Assembly: GCF_002850255.1 (NCBI RefSeq)
Contig: NZ_CP022522.1
Span: 3,757,501 to 3,817,500 of the forward strand
Reading direction: 5' to 3'
Length of the DNA: 60,000 bases
DNA from: Pseudoalteromonas sp. NC201
GTDB lineage: Bacteria > Pseudomonadota > Gammaproteobacteria > Enterobacterales > Alteromonadaceae
Below the pieces are notes generated by a model, which worked only from the letters and a program-made list of their open reading frames with translations, was not told where the DNA came from and did not search any database. This document shows, in pieces, positions 28,070 to 36,932 of this stretch; the stretch's first letter is position 1, and every line of letters begins with the position of its first letter. The position numbers and the translations under genes are program-made.

Positions 28070-28152
28070 TAACATTGAGCTAAATTTTGTTTGCCCGAGA
28101 TGAGTATTATCTAGGCAACACAGACCGATTAAGAAGAGTATAAGGATTTTGC

Positions 28153-30465
28153 ATGAGCAATATCACACAACGTTTAGCAACTGAGCTTAACGCCAGAGAA
28201 CAGCAAGTTAATGCTGCTATTAGTTTGCTAGACGAAGGGGCAACCGTTCCATTTATTGCACGTTACCGTAAAGAGGTAACGGGTGGCTTAGATGACACTC
28301 AACTGCGTTTGCTTGAGCAAAGGTTAGGTTACTTACGAGAACTTGATGAACGTCGCGAGTTTATTTTAAAAACCATCGATGAACAGGGTAAACTCTCTGC
28401 TGAGCTAAGTGCAGAAATACAAGCCGCCGACAGTAAAACCGTACTCGAAGATTTATATCTCCCATACAAACCAAAGCGCAGAACAAAAGGCCAAATCGCG
28501 ATAGAAGCAGGTTTGGAACCCTTAGCTGACGCTTTATTTGCAGATCCAACATTAGACCCAGAGCAACAAGCGGCCCCTTTCATTGATGAAAGCAAAGGCG
28601 TTGCTGACAGCAAAGCGGCTTTAGATGGCGCTAAATTCATTCTCATGGAGCGTTTTGCAGAAGACGCTAAACTACTTGCTAAGCTCCGAGCACACCTTAA
28701 AGACAACGCGCAAATCGAAGCAAGAGTCATCGCAGGTAAAGAAGAAGCAGGAAGCAAATACCGTGACTACTTTGAACATAATGAGCTACTAAATAAAATT
28801 CCATCACACCGTGCGCTGGCGATGCTAAGAGCACGTAACGAAGGCTTTTTGCAGTTATCTATCAACCCGGAACCAAGTGCAGAAGACGCCGCTCAATTTT
28901 GTGCACAGATCATTGCCGATCATTACCGCCTAGCCGTCTCTGGTAAAGCTGCCAGTGATTGGTTGATGGGTGTAGTCCAGTGGGCATGGAAGATTAAAAT
29001 CGCCCTGCACTTGGAAAACGAATTCTTAGGGTCAATGCGTGAAAAGTCAGAGCTAGATGCTATCGAAGTTTTTGCGAAAAACCTAAAAGATCTGCTGATG
29101 GCTGCGCCTGCAGGTGCAAAAGTGACAATGGGTATCGATCCGGGATTACGTACCGGATGTAAAGTCGCTATTGTCGATGCCACAGGCAAACTGATTGCAA
29201 CCAGTACTATCCACCCTCATGCCCCTCAAAACCAGTGGGATAAGTCGCTGAAGACACTAGAGCAAATGTGTCGCCAATACAAAGTTGAGCTTATTGCTAT
29301 TGGTAACGGAACCGCGTCTCGCGAGACCGACAAACTGGCCGCAGAACTGCTAAAAAGCGCCACCGAATTAAAACTTAATAAAATCATGGTGAGTGAAGCT
29401 GGCGCATCGGTGTACTCTGCCTCTGAATTTGCCGCAAACGAATTTCCAGATCTTGATGTATCTCTACGTGGCGCAGTTTCTATTGCAAGAAGATTACAAG
29501 ATCCGTTAGCAGAGCTTGTAAAAATCGAACCAAAATCAATCGGTGTTGGCCAATATCAGCATGATGTTTCTCAAAGCCAGTTAGGGCAAACGCTAACTGC
29601 TGTGGTCGAAGACTGCGTAAACTCAGTGGGTGTCGATGTGAACACGGCATCGATACCATTACTAACGCGCGTCTCGGGCTTGAATAAAACATTAGCCAGT
29701 AACATCGTAAAATACCGCGACGAAAATGGCTCTTTCACGGATCGCAAAGCGCTTAAAAAAGTTGAGCGATTAGGACCTAAAGCATTTGAACAAGCAGCCG
29801 GTTTCTTACGTATCGCCAATGGCGACGATCCACTGGATGCATCAGCAGTGCATCCTGAAGCTTACCCTGTTGTCAAAGCGATTTGTAAAAAACAAAATCT
29901 AGAAGTGAATACCCTTATCGGTAATCGCGAAGTCTTGAATGGCCTTGTGGCAAATGACTATGTAGATGATAAGTTTGGGGTACCAACGGTCACTGATATT
30001 ATCAAAGAATTAGATAAGCCAGGCCGAGATCCTCGCCCAGAATTTAAAACGGCGCAGTTTAAAGCTGGTGTTGAGACAATCACAGATCTTAAAGTCGGTA
30101 TGATTTTAGAAGGTGTGGTCTCTAATGTTGCCAATTTTGGGGCTTTTGTGGATGTAGGTGTACATCAAGATGGACTTGTTCACATTTCAGCACTCACGGA
30201 TAAGTTTATTTCCGATCCACGTGAAGTCGTTAAAGCGGGAGATATCGTTAAGGTCAAAGTGATTGAGGTTGATGTGCCTCGTAAACGCATTAGCTTTACC
30301 ATGCGCTTAAACGATGAAATATCTCAAGCTCCAGCGCAAAAACAGAACGCTAAGCCGCACAAAGGAAAACCGGCGCCTAAGTCTTCTAAGCCAAAGTCAC
30401 GAGATGCAGGTAACGCCGCGATGGGTAATGCTTTTGCTGAAGCCTTCGCAAAGCTGAAGAAGTAA
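28153..30465 (+). CDS. tex: Transcription accessory protein Tex (YhgF)
   Basis: 770-residue cytoplasmic nucleic-acid-binding protein. An N-terminal helical region (starts [31 protein letters not shown] near residue 35) is followed by a YqgF/RNase H-like domain ([17 protein letters not shown]), helix-hairpin-helix units ([23 protein letters not shown]), and a C-terminal S1 domain ([18 protein letters not shown]). The tail is rich in Lys, Pro and Ala. The family affects transcription and is linked to virulence and stress in several bacteria, with the mechanism not fully settled. Confidence 0.96.
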   Translation: MSNITQRLATELNAREQQVNAAISLLDEGATVPFIARYRKEVTGGLDDTQLRLLEQRLGYLRELDERREFILKTIDEQGKLSAELSAEIQAADSKTVLEDLYLPYKPKRRTKGQIAIEAGLEPLADALFADPTLDPEQQAAPFIDESKGVADSKAALDGAKFILMERFAEDAKLLAKLRAHLKDNAQIEARVIAGKEEAGSKYRDYFEHNELLNKIPSHRALAMLRARNEGFLQLSINPEPSAEDAAQFCAQIIADHYRLAVSGKAASDWLMGVVQWAWKIKIALHLENEFLGSMREKSELDAIEVFAKNLKDLLMAAPAGAKVTMGIDPGLRTGCKVAIVDATGKLIATSTIHPHAPQNQWDKSLKTLEQMCRQYKVELIAIGNGTASRETDKLAAELLKSATELKLNKIMVSEAGASVYSASEFAANEFPDLDVSLRGAVSIARRLQDPLAELVKIEPKSIGVGQYQHDVSQSQLGQTLTAVVEDCVNSVGVDVNTASIPLLTRVSGLNKTLASNIVKYRDENGSFTDRKALKKVERLGPKAFEQAAGFLRIANGDDPLDASAVHPEAYPVVKAICKKQNLEVNTLIGNREVLNGLVANDYVDDKFGVPTVTDIIKELDKPGRDPRPEFKTAQFKAGVETITDLKVGMILEGVVSNVANFGAFVDVGVHQDGLVHISALTDKFISDPREVVKAGDIVKVKVIEVDVPRKRISFTMRLNDEISQAPAQKQNAKPHKGKPAPKSSKPKSRDAGNAAMGNAFAEAFAKLKK

Positions 30466-30487
30466 TCTCAACAGAACAGTGAACAAA

Positions 30488-30515
30488 GAAAAGCGCGGCC
30501 TTGGTCGCGCTTTTC
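30488..30515 (+). terminator. Likely terminator after tex
   Basis: Ten-bp perfect stem (GAAAAGCGCG with CGCGCTTTTC) with an 8-nt loop, 22 nt beyond the stop. The T-tract is short and interrupted, so efficiency may be moderate. Confidence 0.7.
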
Positions 30516-30581
30516 GTTTGTCGGGGGTTTTAACTCGTTTTCACTGCAATGACCCGCGGAGGAGAAGGCCAATACCTACGG

Positions 30582-31466
30582 TTAAATTTGCACTGATAGC
30601 GATGCGGGTTGGTTAGGCATCGCTACATGTTGATAAAAATTTGAGATCCTGAGCGATCTTGCTTGGATTTCAGGGTCAGCTTCAATTGGCATCGCAACAG
30701 CGTAAGGATCTGCATCCTGCTTAAGCTTGGCTTGCTCCTCTTCACTCTCTGCTTTTGCCTGCTCACCACTCAAGCGGCGAGTTTGAATGTTTTGTACCCG
30801 CTTGCTATCACTTTGCTCTTCACCACTGATAGAAGCTTTTGCCAACTCAGCCTGCGCCGCCGAGAGTTTTTGAGTCGCATCTGCTGCGATGGCTCTGTCA
30901 GCGCCAGATGGTTCTGCTGGTGCTAACGCTGCCGCTCTCACCGTTTGCATTTTTTCAATCGTGCCCTGCGGGTCACCTTCAAGCGGCGCAACGTCGATCA
31001 TCACCTCACCGCCAATAGCGTAGTTATTGCCATCAGGACCGCGCTGATATTCATAACTCGGTGATCCGGCATATTGCCCACCTACTCTGGCATGAGCCTG
31101 CTCATGTAATCTTACTTCTCTATCTCGAGATTTTAATTCTTGAACGACCTGCTCATCTTGCTCTGTTTGTTGCTGCTCTTGTTCATTCTTTTCTTTTTCT
31201 TGGCCTTCGCCTTTTTCACCTTGCTCTTTGCCTTGAATAGTTTTGCTTTGCTCTGTTTTACCATCAGAGCCGTAAACTTTTGCATCGTCTACGTTAGAAG
31301 AGCGGCCTTTTTCAGAATCGGAGAGGTTGCGGTTTTCAGTAAATGAGGGATTAGTTGGTGCAGGTTTTGGGATCGCTTCACGCAGCTGGTTATCGCGTAC
31401 AACCGTTTCGGTGTACACGTTGGCAGTGTTTAAATTCATCGCCGGTGGTGGCGTTACTATGTTCAT
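30582..31466 (-). CDS. Putative metalloprotease, CJM1_0395/SprA-related family
   Basis: 294 residues. A long, low-complexity Gln/Glu/Lys-rich N-terminal part (about residues 66-108) leads into RLHEQAHARVGGQY, where HEQAH (121-125) fits the HExxH zinc-protease motif. The segment YAIGGEVMIDVAPLEGDP follows, typical of the family. There is no signal peptide. The Glu/Gln-rich region suggests a flexible tether. Activity is not demonstrated for the family as far as I know. The start overlaps the stop of the upstream small gene by one base (TAATG), so the pair is an operon. Confidence 0.8.
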   Translation of the reverse strand: MNIVTPPPAMNLNTANVYTETVVRDNQLREAIPKPAPTNPSFTENRNLSDSEKGRSSNVDDAKVYGSDGKTEQSKTIQGKEQGEKGEGQEKEKNEQEQQQTEQDEQVVQELKSRDREVRLHEQAHARVGGQYAGSPSYEYQRGPDGNNYAIGGEVMIDVAPLEGDPQGTIEKMQTVRAAALAPAEPSGADRAIAADATQKLSAAQAELAKASISGEEQSDSKRVQNIQTRRLSGEQAKAESEEEQAKLKQDADPYAVAMPIEADPEIQARSLRISNFYQHVAMPNQPASLSVQI

Positions 31467-31774
31467 TACACTTTAATATCAATCAACGTACCTAGCACTT
31501 CATCTGCAGTGCGAATAGTTTGCACATTGGCTTTCGCGTTAAACTCTTCAACTTTTAAGGCTACCACTGATTCGGTCAAGCTTGGCGTCTCACTCACTGG
31601 AGCCGTCACAGCTTCACCGGCACTAGCCCCCTGCAACTGCCGCCCAGCTGCACGTTCAGAATCACTTTGTTGATCGATGGCAGCGCGGTTAATATCAGCA
31701 CTTGCTTGGGCAATCCCCTGAGCAGCGCGGTTATAACCGTCAATTCCATTATTTAACACATCACCTATTGGCAT
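31466..31774 (-). CDS. Small protein with flagellar-rod-like C-terminus
   Basis: 102 residues, Ala/Gln-rich. The last 30 residues (ALKVEEFNAKANVQTIRTADEV then LGTLIDIKV) strongly recall the conserved C-terminal helix of axial flagellar proteins (FlgE/F/G, FlgK: AxxxxxANAKVIxTADxMLxTLI-type). No N-terminal rod motif is present. Possible roles are a decoy or substrate of the adjacent HExxH protein, or a component of an unknown filament. One-base overlap with the downstream gene. No flagellar genes are in the window. Confidence 0.7.
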   Translation of the reverse strand: MPIGDVLNNGIDGYNRAAQGIAQASADINRAAIDQQSDSERAAGRQLQGASAGEAVTAPVSETPSLTESVVALKVEEFNAKANVQTIRTADEVLGTLIDIKV

Positions 31775-31840
31775 ATTAGCACCTAGATAAACCTTTTCTT
31801 ACTGACTAATTATTGCGCAAAATATCAACAAAGAAAAGTA

Positions 31841-31864
31841 AAAGCGGCAATTTTTTGCCGCTTT
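31841..31864 (-). terminator. Intrinsic terminator after bioH
   Basis: Ten-bp perfect stem (AAAGCGGCAA with TTGCCGCTTT), 4-nt loop, followed on the minus strand by a short T-rich stretch. It lies 14 nt after the bioH stop. Confidence 0.8.
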
Positions 31865-31878
31865 ATTACTCCAAATAT

Positions 31879-32610
31879 TTAAACAATTGATTTAAGGAGT
31901 GATAAAAAGGCTTCTTTATGAGAGATAAAAGGCGCATGAGAGGCCTTTGCAAGCGTATGAGCCTTAAAATTTGGATTGAGTACCTGCATTTTCTCTACAG
32001 CCGCTTGTGGAACAAGAGAATCTAAACGGCCGAATATACCTATTATGGGAAGTTGCAGCCGTGAAAATTCATCTCGTAAGTCCTGCGATTTTAATATCTC
32101 CAGTCCACCAGCTAGTGCTTTCGCCTCCGCTTCCGGCAGTGTGCCCAGTAGCGCTTTGAGTTGTTTGATATCTTCTCTGGCATGTTCACTGCCCATCGCT
32201 TGAATCGCTAAAAACCTTTCTATCGTCTTTGCGCTATTGGTTTGCAGTTGAGTCTCAAAGTTGTTTAGCACCTTAGGGGCTATTCCGGGCCAATCTGCTT
32301 GCTCACAAAAAAATGGCGTTGAAGCGACCAAAATAACCTTGCTAACTTTGTCTGGAAAATGAGCAGCTAAATACAATGCAAATAAGCCCCCCAAAGACCA
32401 GCCTATCAACACGCTTTGTGGCATCAGCTGCTCAGCAATAAGTAAAGCGTTACGCTCAAGAGAATAATCGCCCTCAGCGCTTGGTGTACCACCAAATCCA
32501 GGAAGATTGACCGCTTTAATTAGTGTTGTAGGTGCAAAAGCTTCCTCGCATAACTGCCACACCGCTTTGTTCATCCCCCAACCATGGAGCAGCACAACTT
32601 CATTTTGCAT
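31879..32610 (-). CDS. bioH: Pimeloyl-[acyl-carrier protein] methyl ester esterase BioH
   Basis: 243-residue alpha/beta hydrolase that removes the methyl group from pimeloyl-ACP methyl ester in biotin synthesis. It has an oxyanion region LLHGWGMN, the nucleophile Ser72 in GWSLGG, acid GRLDSLVP and base His in ASHAPFISH. The length is somewhat below E. coli BioH (256). It is divergent from comF, whose extended frame would overlap it. The bioH/comF(gntX) divergent pair is conserved in enterics. Confidence 0.92.
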   Translation of the reverse strand: MQNEVVLLHGWGMNKAVWQLCEEAFAPTTLIKAVNLPGFGGTPSAEGDYSLERNALLIAEQLMPQSVLIGWSLGGLFALYLAAHFPDKVSKVILVASTPFFCEQADWPGIAPKVLNNFETQLQTNSAKTIERFLAIQAMGSEHAREDIKQLKALLGTLPEAEAKALAGGLEILKSQDLRDEFSRLQLPIIGIFGRLDSLVPQAAVEKMQVLNPNFKAHTLAKASHAPFISHKEAFLSLLKSIV

Positions 32611-32667
32611 TTATCTGTTCTCTATACCAAACTTGACGCCATGATAGCTAACCCGGGATGGAAAGCA

Positions 32668-33339
32668 ATGATCCAACTTAATCGGTTATTACCTAAAAAG
32701 TGGTGTCAGCCTTGTGTATGTTGTGAACAACGCACAACAGAAGCCTTGCTTTGTCCACACTGCTTACAAGCCTGCTTAGACTTTATGGAACAAGAGATTA
32801 ATCTACTTAACTACCCCAATATCCAACGCATGGTTAGCCTTGAAGACTGCGATGGGTTAACCGTGGCGAGTTGGTACCGCACGCCTATAAACACATGGTT
32901 GCAAGGAATAAAGTTTAACCACAGCAAAGCCTATCAATGTGCCTTAAACCTGCTAGCTCAGGCGCTATGGCAGCGCTTCAGTGAAGAAAATGCTTTCCCT
33001 GTAGACCTTGTTTGTTGTTTGCCACTACACCGAAGACGGTTAATCCGACGAGGTTACAATCAAGTTGAGCAAATTTGGCAAGGGCTACCACTCACCCAAA
33101 CAATACTCAAAAGAACAAAGCACACCAAGCCACAATCTGAGCTGACCAAAGCTAAACGAAAACGTAACTTAAACAATGCCTTTGTGCTCAGCCAACCTGT
33201 TGAAGGAAAAAATATCGTATTACTTGAGGATGTGATCACAACGGGCGCGACCATGAATGCAGCGGCAAAAGTGTGTAAACAAAATGGGGCAAAAATGGTG
33301 TGGGCGATGGCTATCAGCCTCACACCATTCGACGCTTAA
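32668..33339 (+). CDS. ComF family protein (GntX-like phosphoribosyltransferase)
   Basis: 223 residues. An N-terminal four-Cys zinc motif (CVCC and CPHC) is followed by a phosphoribosyltransferase domain with the PRPP loop VLLEDVITTGATMNAA near the C-terminus. It is known as ComF/GntX/YhgH and is needed for DNA uptake in competent species. The frame is open further upstream into bioH, but the ATG at 32668 has GGAAAG nearby and gives the normal family start. Confidence 0.88.
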   Translation: MIQLNRLLPKKWCQPCVCCEQRTTEALLCPHCLQACLDFMEQEINLLNYPNIQRMVSLEDCDGLTVASWYRTPINTWLQGIKFNHSKAYQCALNLLAQALWQRFSEENAFPVDLVCCLPLHRRRLIRRGYNQVEQIWQGLPLTQTILKRTKHTKPQSELTKAKRKRNLNNAFVLSQPVEGKNIVLLEDVITTGATMNAAAKVCKQNGAKMVWAMAISLTPFDA

Positions 33340-33397
33340 AAGCGTATTATTTGATTGATATAACAGATACCAATCAACTTGCTAAATGTTCTGGACC

Positions 33398-35923
33398 TTA
33401 TCTTATGCCGTGTGCAAAGAACAACGCGTTATTTAGCAACCGGCTAGAACCGAACCAAAAGCCACGAAATACCGGGTTGTCAGTCATTCCAACAGCCACC
33501 CCACGTCCAGACTTTGACGCAATCAAGACAGAGGAACCTGCGATCTGCTCAACGTTGATATTATCAGTATACCCTGCCAATAAAGGCTTTTGAGTGTAAG
33601 TCAACGACTCGATAAATGGCTTATTATTACGATGCATCACCCAAGTACTATTTTTAAAGACAGGTAATTCCCGGTTCTCGAAGCCAAAAGACAAGGGATG
33701 ACTTAAATCCAAACGCGCATCAAAAATCGCGCCGGCAATCCGCTGCTTTGCCGAAAGGCTATCTTGATCTGCAAAGGTGAGATTTTTGCTGTCAAACTGG
33801 GCTCGCATTTCTTTGCTTGAAACCATTTTAGCGTCTAGTAGTTGCTGTTCGATTAGCCACTGTGCACCACGCTTTTGCCCCCAAATCACACCGCCTTTAG
33901 CAACCCAACTCAAGAGCTTGGCTTTGCTCTTGTCACTTAAATCTCCATATTTACCATCAGCCAATAAAATATGGGTGTAGCGTGTAAGATCGAGTTTCTC
34001 GATATGCTGCTTTTCCACAATCGACGGGGCTAGTTTTAAATGCCTATCCAAATGATACCAAAGCTCACCCGCTTCATATTGACTTACACCCGCACCACCT
34101 ATGATGAGGACTTCTGGCTTTTGCAGCTGCAGCATTTGTCTTGAACCAAAATCGACGCCACTTTGTGTCATGCCTGTAGTCACACTATATACTGGAAGTG
34201 AAAGCTCTCTGGCGATTGTTTCAAGCTCAGTAAACCAGTCCGCTTGCTGTTGAATACCACTTGCTATCACCAATGTACCGGCCTGAAAGTCATGAGAGCC
34301 TGAGGTGGTTGATGCTGAAAATGGTGACATTGCAGCTGCTACTTTCACTCCAGCCCGTAAGAGGCGATTTGCTAATTGTGGCGCCAGGTAATGATGCCAT
34401 TCTATGGTGTAAGCATAACTTCCTGCAACGGGAGCCAATATATTTGAGTCAGTGCTCGATTCACCTTGAAGCTTTAAACCCCAGCCACTTTTTACTGCGG
34501 CAAAAGCTAAATCATAAGCATACGGCATCGTCCAACCTGAAACATCGTAGAACGTGTTGTCCTTAAAATGCGTCTGTGTGCTAAATAGTGCTTTTATCAA
34601 GCGATATTGCGGCTGGGCTAGAGGAATGTATAAATCCCCTTGCTGATATTCGGTGTTATCAACTTCTTTGGCTTTTGAGAGGTATTTAACCTCTATCTGA
34701 TGCTGTTTCAATAAATCCACAAACGCTTGAAAACGGTAGTTATCTTTGCCGCGAGCAACAACGTAACCGTTGATTTCATCTTTACTCGCAAGCTCGTTCG
34801 CTTGTTGATAAAACTGCTGCTGATAATCAAGTAAAGCGCGTCGATGCGTTATGCTGGCTTGGAATGTCGAGAGACTCGTCGTGACTTGATTTTTAATCGT
34901 TTCAGGAAAACTCAACACGCCATACTGAGTTTCTTGTGCATGCCCTCTACTACTAGCTTGTTCGAATAAAATGCCAACCGCACCATTTACGTCGGGGTAC
35001 GTAGAACCTTTGCCATAATAAAAGTCATCAAAACTCTCTTGAGTGAAATATAACTCCCCTTGCGCATCAAGAGCTTTGGCATGAAACTTACCAATCTCGT
35101 TGGTTAGCGCTACGTTTTGTAATGGGGTAATTGGGTGAGTTCTTGATGGGATCCCTGGTTGGAAAAAATACGTACTATTTGGTCCCATTTCATGAAAATC
35201 GGTCAGTACGTTTGGTTTCCAACGATGGAACGCTTTGATCCGTGCTTTTGACTCAGGATGTTGTAGTAGTAACCAGTCACGATTGAGGTCAAACCAATAA
35301 TGGTTAGTGCGACTAGAAGGCCAAGACTCATTATGCTCACGATGTGCAGGATCGGTTGATAGCGACATGCTCTTATTGGCGTTTGCCCATGTAGCAAAAC
35401 GTGATAAGCCATCAGGGTTCAAAGCTGGATCTAACAATATCACCGCATTATCAAGGAGCTGCGTAACAGACTCGCCCTGCGCCGCAGCTAAATAATATGC
35501 CATGAGTACCGCGGCATTGCTTCCTGAAGACTCATTACCGTGCACGCTATACCCCATCCACATCACAACTGGCTGGTCTGAACGGTTTTGGCTACTGCTC
35601 AATGAAGCAATATGATCTTGCTGAATACGCGCCAAGTTTTGTTGGTTTTGTGGCGAGCTCGCTTTTAGGAGTAACAAAGGACGTCGCTCATGGCTAAACC
35701 CGATTGTTTCGACACTCAGTCTTGGACTTTCGCTTGCAAGGGTATGTAGATAATTAACGATTTGATCGTGGCGCAAATGCCACTGCCCAACTTCATATCC
35801 AAATGCTTGTTTTGGCGTAGTTATTGTGGGATCAAATTTTACTTCATCGCCAAAATAATAGGCAATGGGCTTGGCCTGCAAGCTAAAGCTCAACAGCACG
35901 ATAATACAGCTTATTAACCGCAT
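33398..35923 (-). CDS. Secreted M14 family zinc carboxypeptidase
   Basis: 841 residues. A signal peptide MRLISCIIVLLSFSLQAK is followed by a peptidase_M14 catalytic domain (about 40-360). Zinc ligands are His128 and Glu131 in YSVHGNESSG and His244 in TDFHEMGPN. NPDGLSR (169-175) and FDLNRDW (211-217) are typical substrate-binding segments, and the catalytic Glu is in GILFEQASSRG. A long C-terminal part (about 480 residues) includes a glutamine-amidotransferase-like Rossmann region (VLIIGGAGVSQYE, HILLADGKYGD). Likely periplasmic or secreted, possibly a substrate of the type II system. Convergent with comF. Confidence 0.9.
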   Translation of the reverse strand: MRLISCIIVLLSFSLQAKPIAYYFGDEVKFDPTITTPKQAFGYEVGQWHLRHDQIVNYLHTLASESPRLSVETIGFSHERRPLLLLKASSPQNQQNLARIQQDHIASLSSSQNRSDQPVVMWMGYSVHGNESSGSNAAVLMAYYLAAAQGESVTQLLDNAVILLDPALNPDGLSRFATWANANKSMSLSTDPAHREHNESWPSSRTNHYWFDLNRDWLLLQHPESKARIKAFHRWKPNVLTDFHEMGPNSTYFFQPGIPSRTHPITPLQNVALTNEIGKFHAKALDAQGELYFTQESFDDFYYGKGSTYPDVNGAVGILFEQASSRGHAQETQYGVLSFPETIKNQVTTSLSTFQASITHRRALLDYQQQFYQQANELASKDEINGYVVARGKDNYRFQAFVDLLKQHQIEVKYLSKAKEVDNTEYQQGDLYIPLAQPQYRLIKALFSTQTHFKDNTFYDVSGWTMPYAYDLAFAAVKSGWGLKLQGESSTDSNILAPVAGSYAYTIEWHHYLAPQLANRLLRAGVKVAAAMSPFSASTTSGSHDFQAGTLVIASGIQQQADWFTELETIARELSLPVYSVTTGMTQSGVDFGSRQMLQLQKPEVLIIGGAGVSQYEAGELWYHLDRHLKLAPSIVEKQHIEKLDLTRYTHILLADGKYGDLSDKSKAKLLSWVAKGGVIWGQKRGAQWLIEQQLLDAKMVSSKEMRAQFDSKNLTFADQDSLSAKQRIAGAIFDARLDLSHPLSFGFENRELPVFKNSTWVMHRNNKPFIESLTYTQKPLLAGYTDNINVEQIAGSSVLIASKSGRGVAVGMTDNPVFRGFWFGSSRLLNNALFFAHGIR

Positions 35924-36032
35924 GATAATGTCCTTTAATTCCGATTACTTTTCAAGCTAACAAGCACACCGCCGATTGCCAAATTTTTACGCCGAACACT
36001 AGCGACAACACGACGAGGAGAGTATGATACGT

Positions 36033-36058
36033 ATTAACCGAGTAATTTAGTCAAGTAT
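36033..36058 (-). promoter_or_regulatory. Probable IscR type 1 binding site upstream of nfuA
   Basis: On the minus strand it reads ATACTTGACTAAATTACTCG followed by GTTAAT. This is almost the same as the E. coli IscR type 1 sites at iscR as I recall them. It lies 10-36 bp before the nfuA start and likely overlaps the promoter, so holo-IscR would repress nfuA when Fe-S clusters are plentiful. Confidence 0.7.
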
Positions 36059-36068
36059 AGAGCGAATT

Positions 36069-36644
36069 ATGATCCATATTTCAGATTCTGCCCAAAGCCA
36101 TTTCGCGAAACTATTAGCCGATCAGGCTGAAGGCACCAATATTAGGGTTTTCGTGGTTAATCCAGGCACCTCTCAAGCTGAGTGTGGCGTGTCATATTGC
36201 CCAGCAGATGCCGTTGAACAAAGCGATATCCGCTTACCGTTTAATGGTTTTGAAGCCATCGTTGATGAAGAAAGTGCACCATTTTTAGAAGAAGCCGATA
36301 TCGATTTCGTTACCGATAAAATGGGGAGTCAGTTGACGCTTAAGGCACCGAATGCCAAAGCTAAACGATTACGTGACGATGCGAGCCTAGCTGAACGCGT
36401 AGAGCACATGCTTGTGACAGAAGTAAATCCACAATTGGCCAATCATGGTGGTCAAGTTAGCCTAGTAGAAATTACCGCAGATGGTATTGCAGTACTTCAA
36501 TTCGGCGGTGGTTGTAACGGCTGCTCAATGATTGATGTCACATTGAAAGAGGGCATCGAAAAAGAGATGATCGCTAAGTTTGAAGAGATCAATGGCGTAC
36601 GTGACATCACAGAGCACGCGCGTGGCGAACACTCTTACTATTAA
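36069..36644 (+). CDS. nfuA: Fe-S biogenesis protein NfuA
   Basis: 191-residue scaffold/carrier for 4Fe-4S clusters. An N-terminal degenerate A-type domain ([15 protein letters not shown]) precedes the C-terminal Nfu domain with the cluster-binding CxxC in [13 protein letters not shown]. The length equals that of E. coli NfuA. Start ATG at 36069 with GAGC upstream. It is coupled with the next small gene by a one-base overlap. Confidence 0.97.
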   Translation: MIHISDSAQSHFAKLLADQAEGTNIRVFVVNPGTSQAECGVSYCPADAVEQSDIRLPFNGFEAIVDEESAPFLEEADIDFVTDKMGSQLTLKAPNAKAKRLRDDASLAERVEHMLVTEVNPQLANHGGQVSLVEITADGIAVLQFGGGCNGCSMIDVTLKEGIEKEMIAKFEEINGVRDITEHARGEHSYY

Positions 36645-36922
36645 TGAGCAAAACCCTCATTTATCGCTTAGGGTCTCACCCTAAGCGAAGCCTCAAATTT
36701 TTCCTTTTTGGCCTTGTTATTGTGTTACTCGCGGGTGCTTTAATCGCACTGGGTTATTATCAAGATCATCGCTTTCAAATCGCAGGTTTAGTGCTTTTAC
36801 TTCCTGGTTTGTGCTGTGCCTTTTACGGTTATATTGGTATTTTTTCTAATCGCTTTTCTCAAGTGATAGAAGCCAGAGAAAAACGCCGCCAAGCCCTAAA
36901 AGATAACGACCCATTTGCTTAA
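36644..36922 (+). CDS. Hypothetical small membrane protein
   Basis: 92 residues with two predicted membrane helices (about 18-39 and 46-68), a basic N-terminus and a basic C-terminal tail (EAREKRRQALKD). The start shares one base with the nfuA stop (TAATG), so it is translationally coupled to nfuA. Ten nt separate it from the convergent MATE gene. I do not recognise the family. Confidence 0.8.
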   Translation: MSKTLIYRLGSHPKRSLKFFLFGLVIVLLAGALIALGYYQDHRFQIAGLVLLLPGLCCAFYGYIGIFSNRFSQVIEAREKRRQALKDNDPFA

Positions 36923-36932
36923 CGCAGCTCCA

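Noticed and set aside
28329..28757. 142-residue antisense frame in tex (and similar frames in gspD, gspE and cheA)
   Set aside because: Shadow of the codon use of a strongly coding gene; no ribosome binding site or recognisable domain.
32584..32667. Upstream extension of ComF into bioH
   Set aside because: It would overlap the divergent gene; the ATG at 32668 has a ribosome binding site and fits the family.
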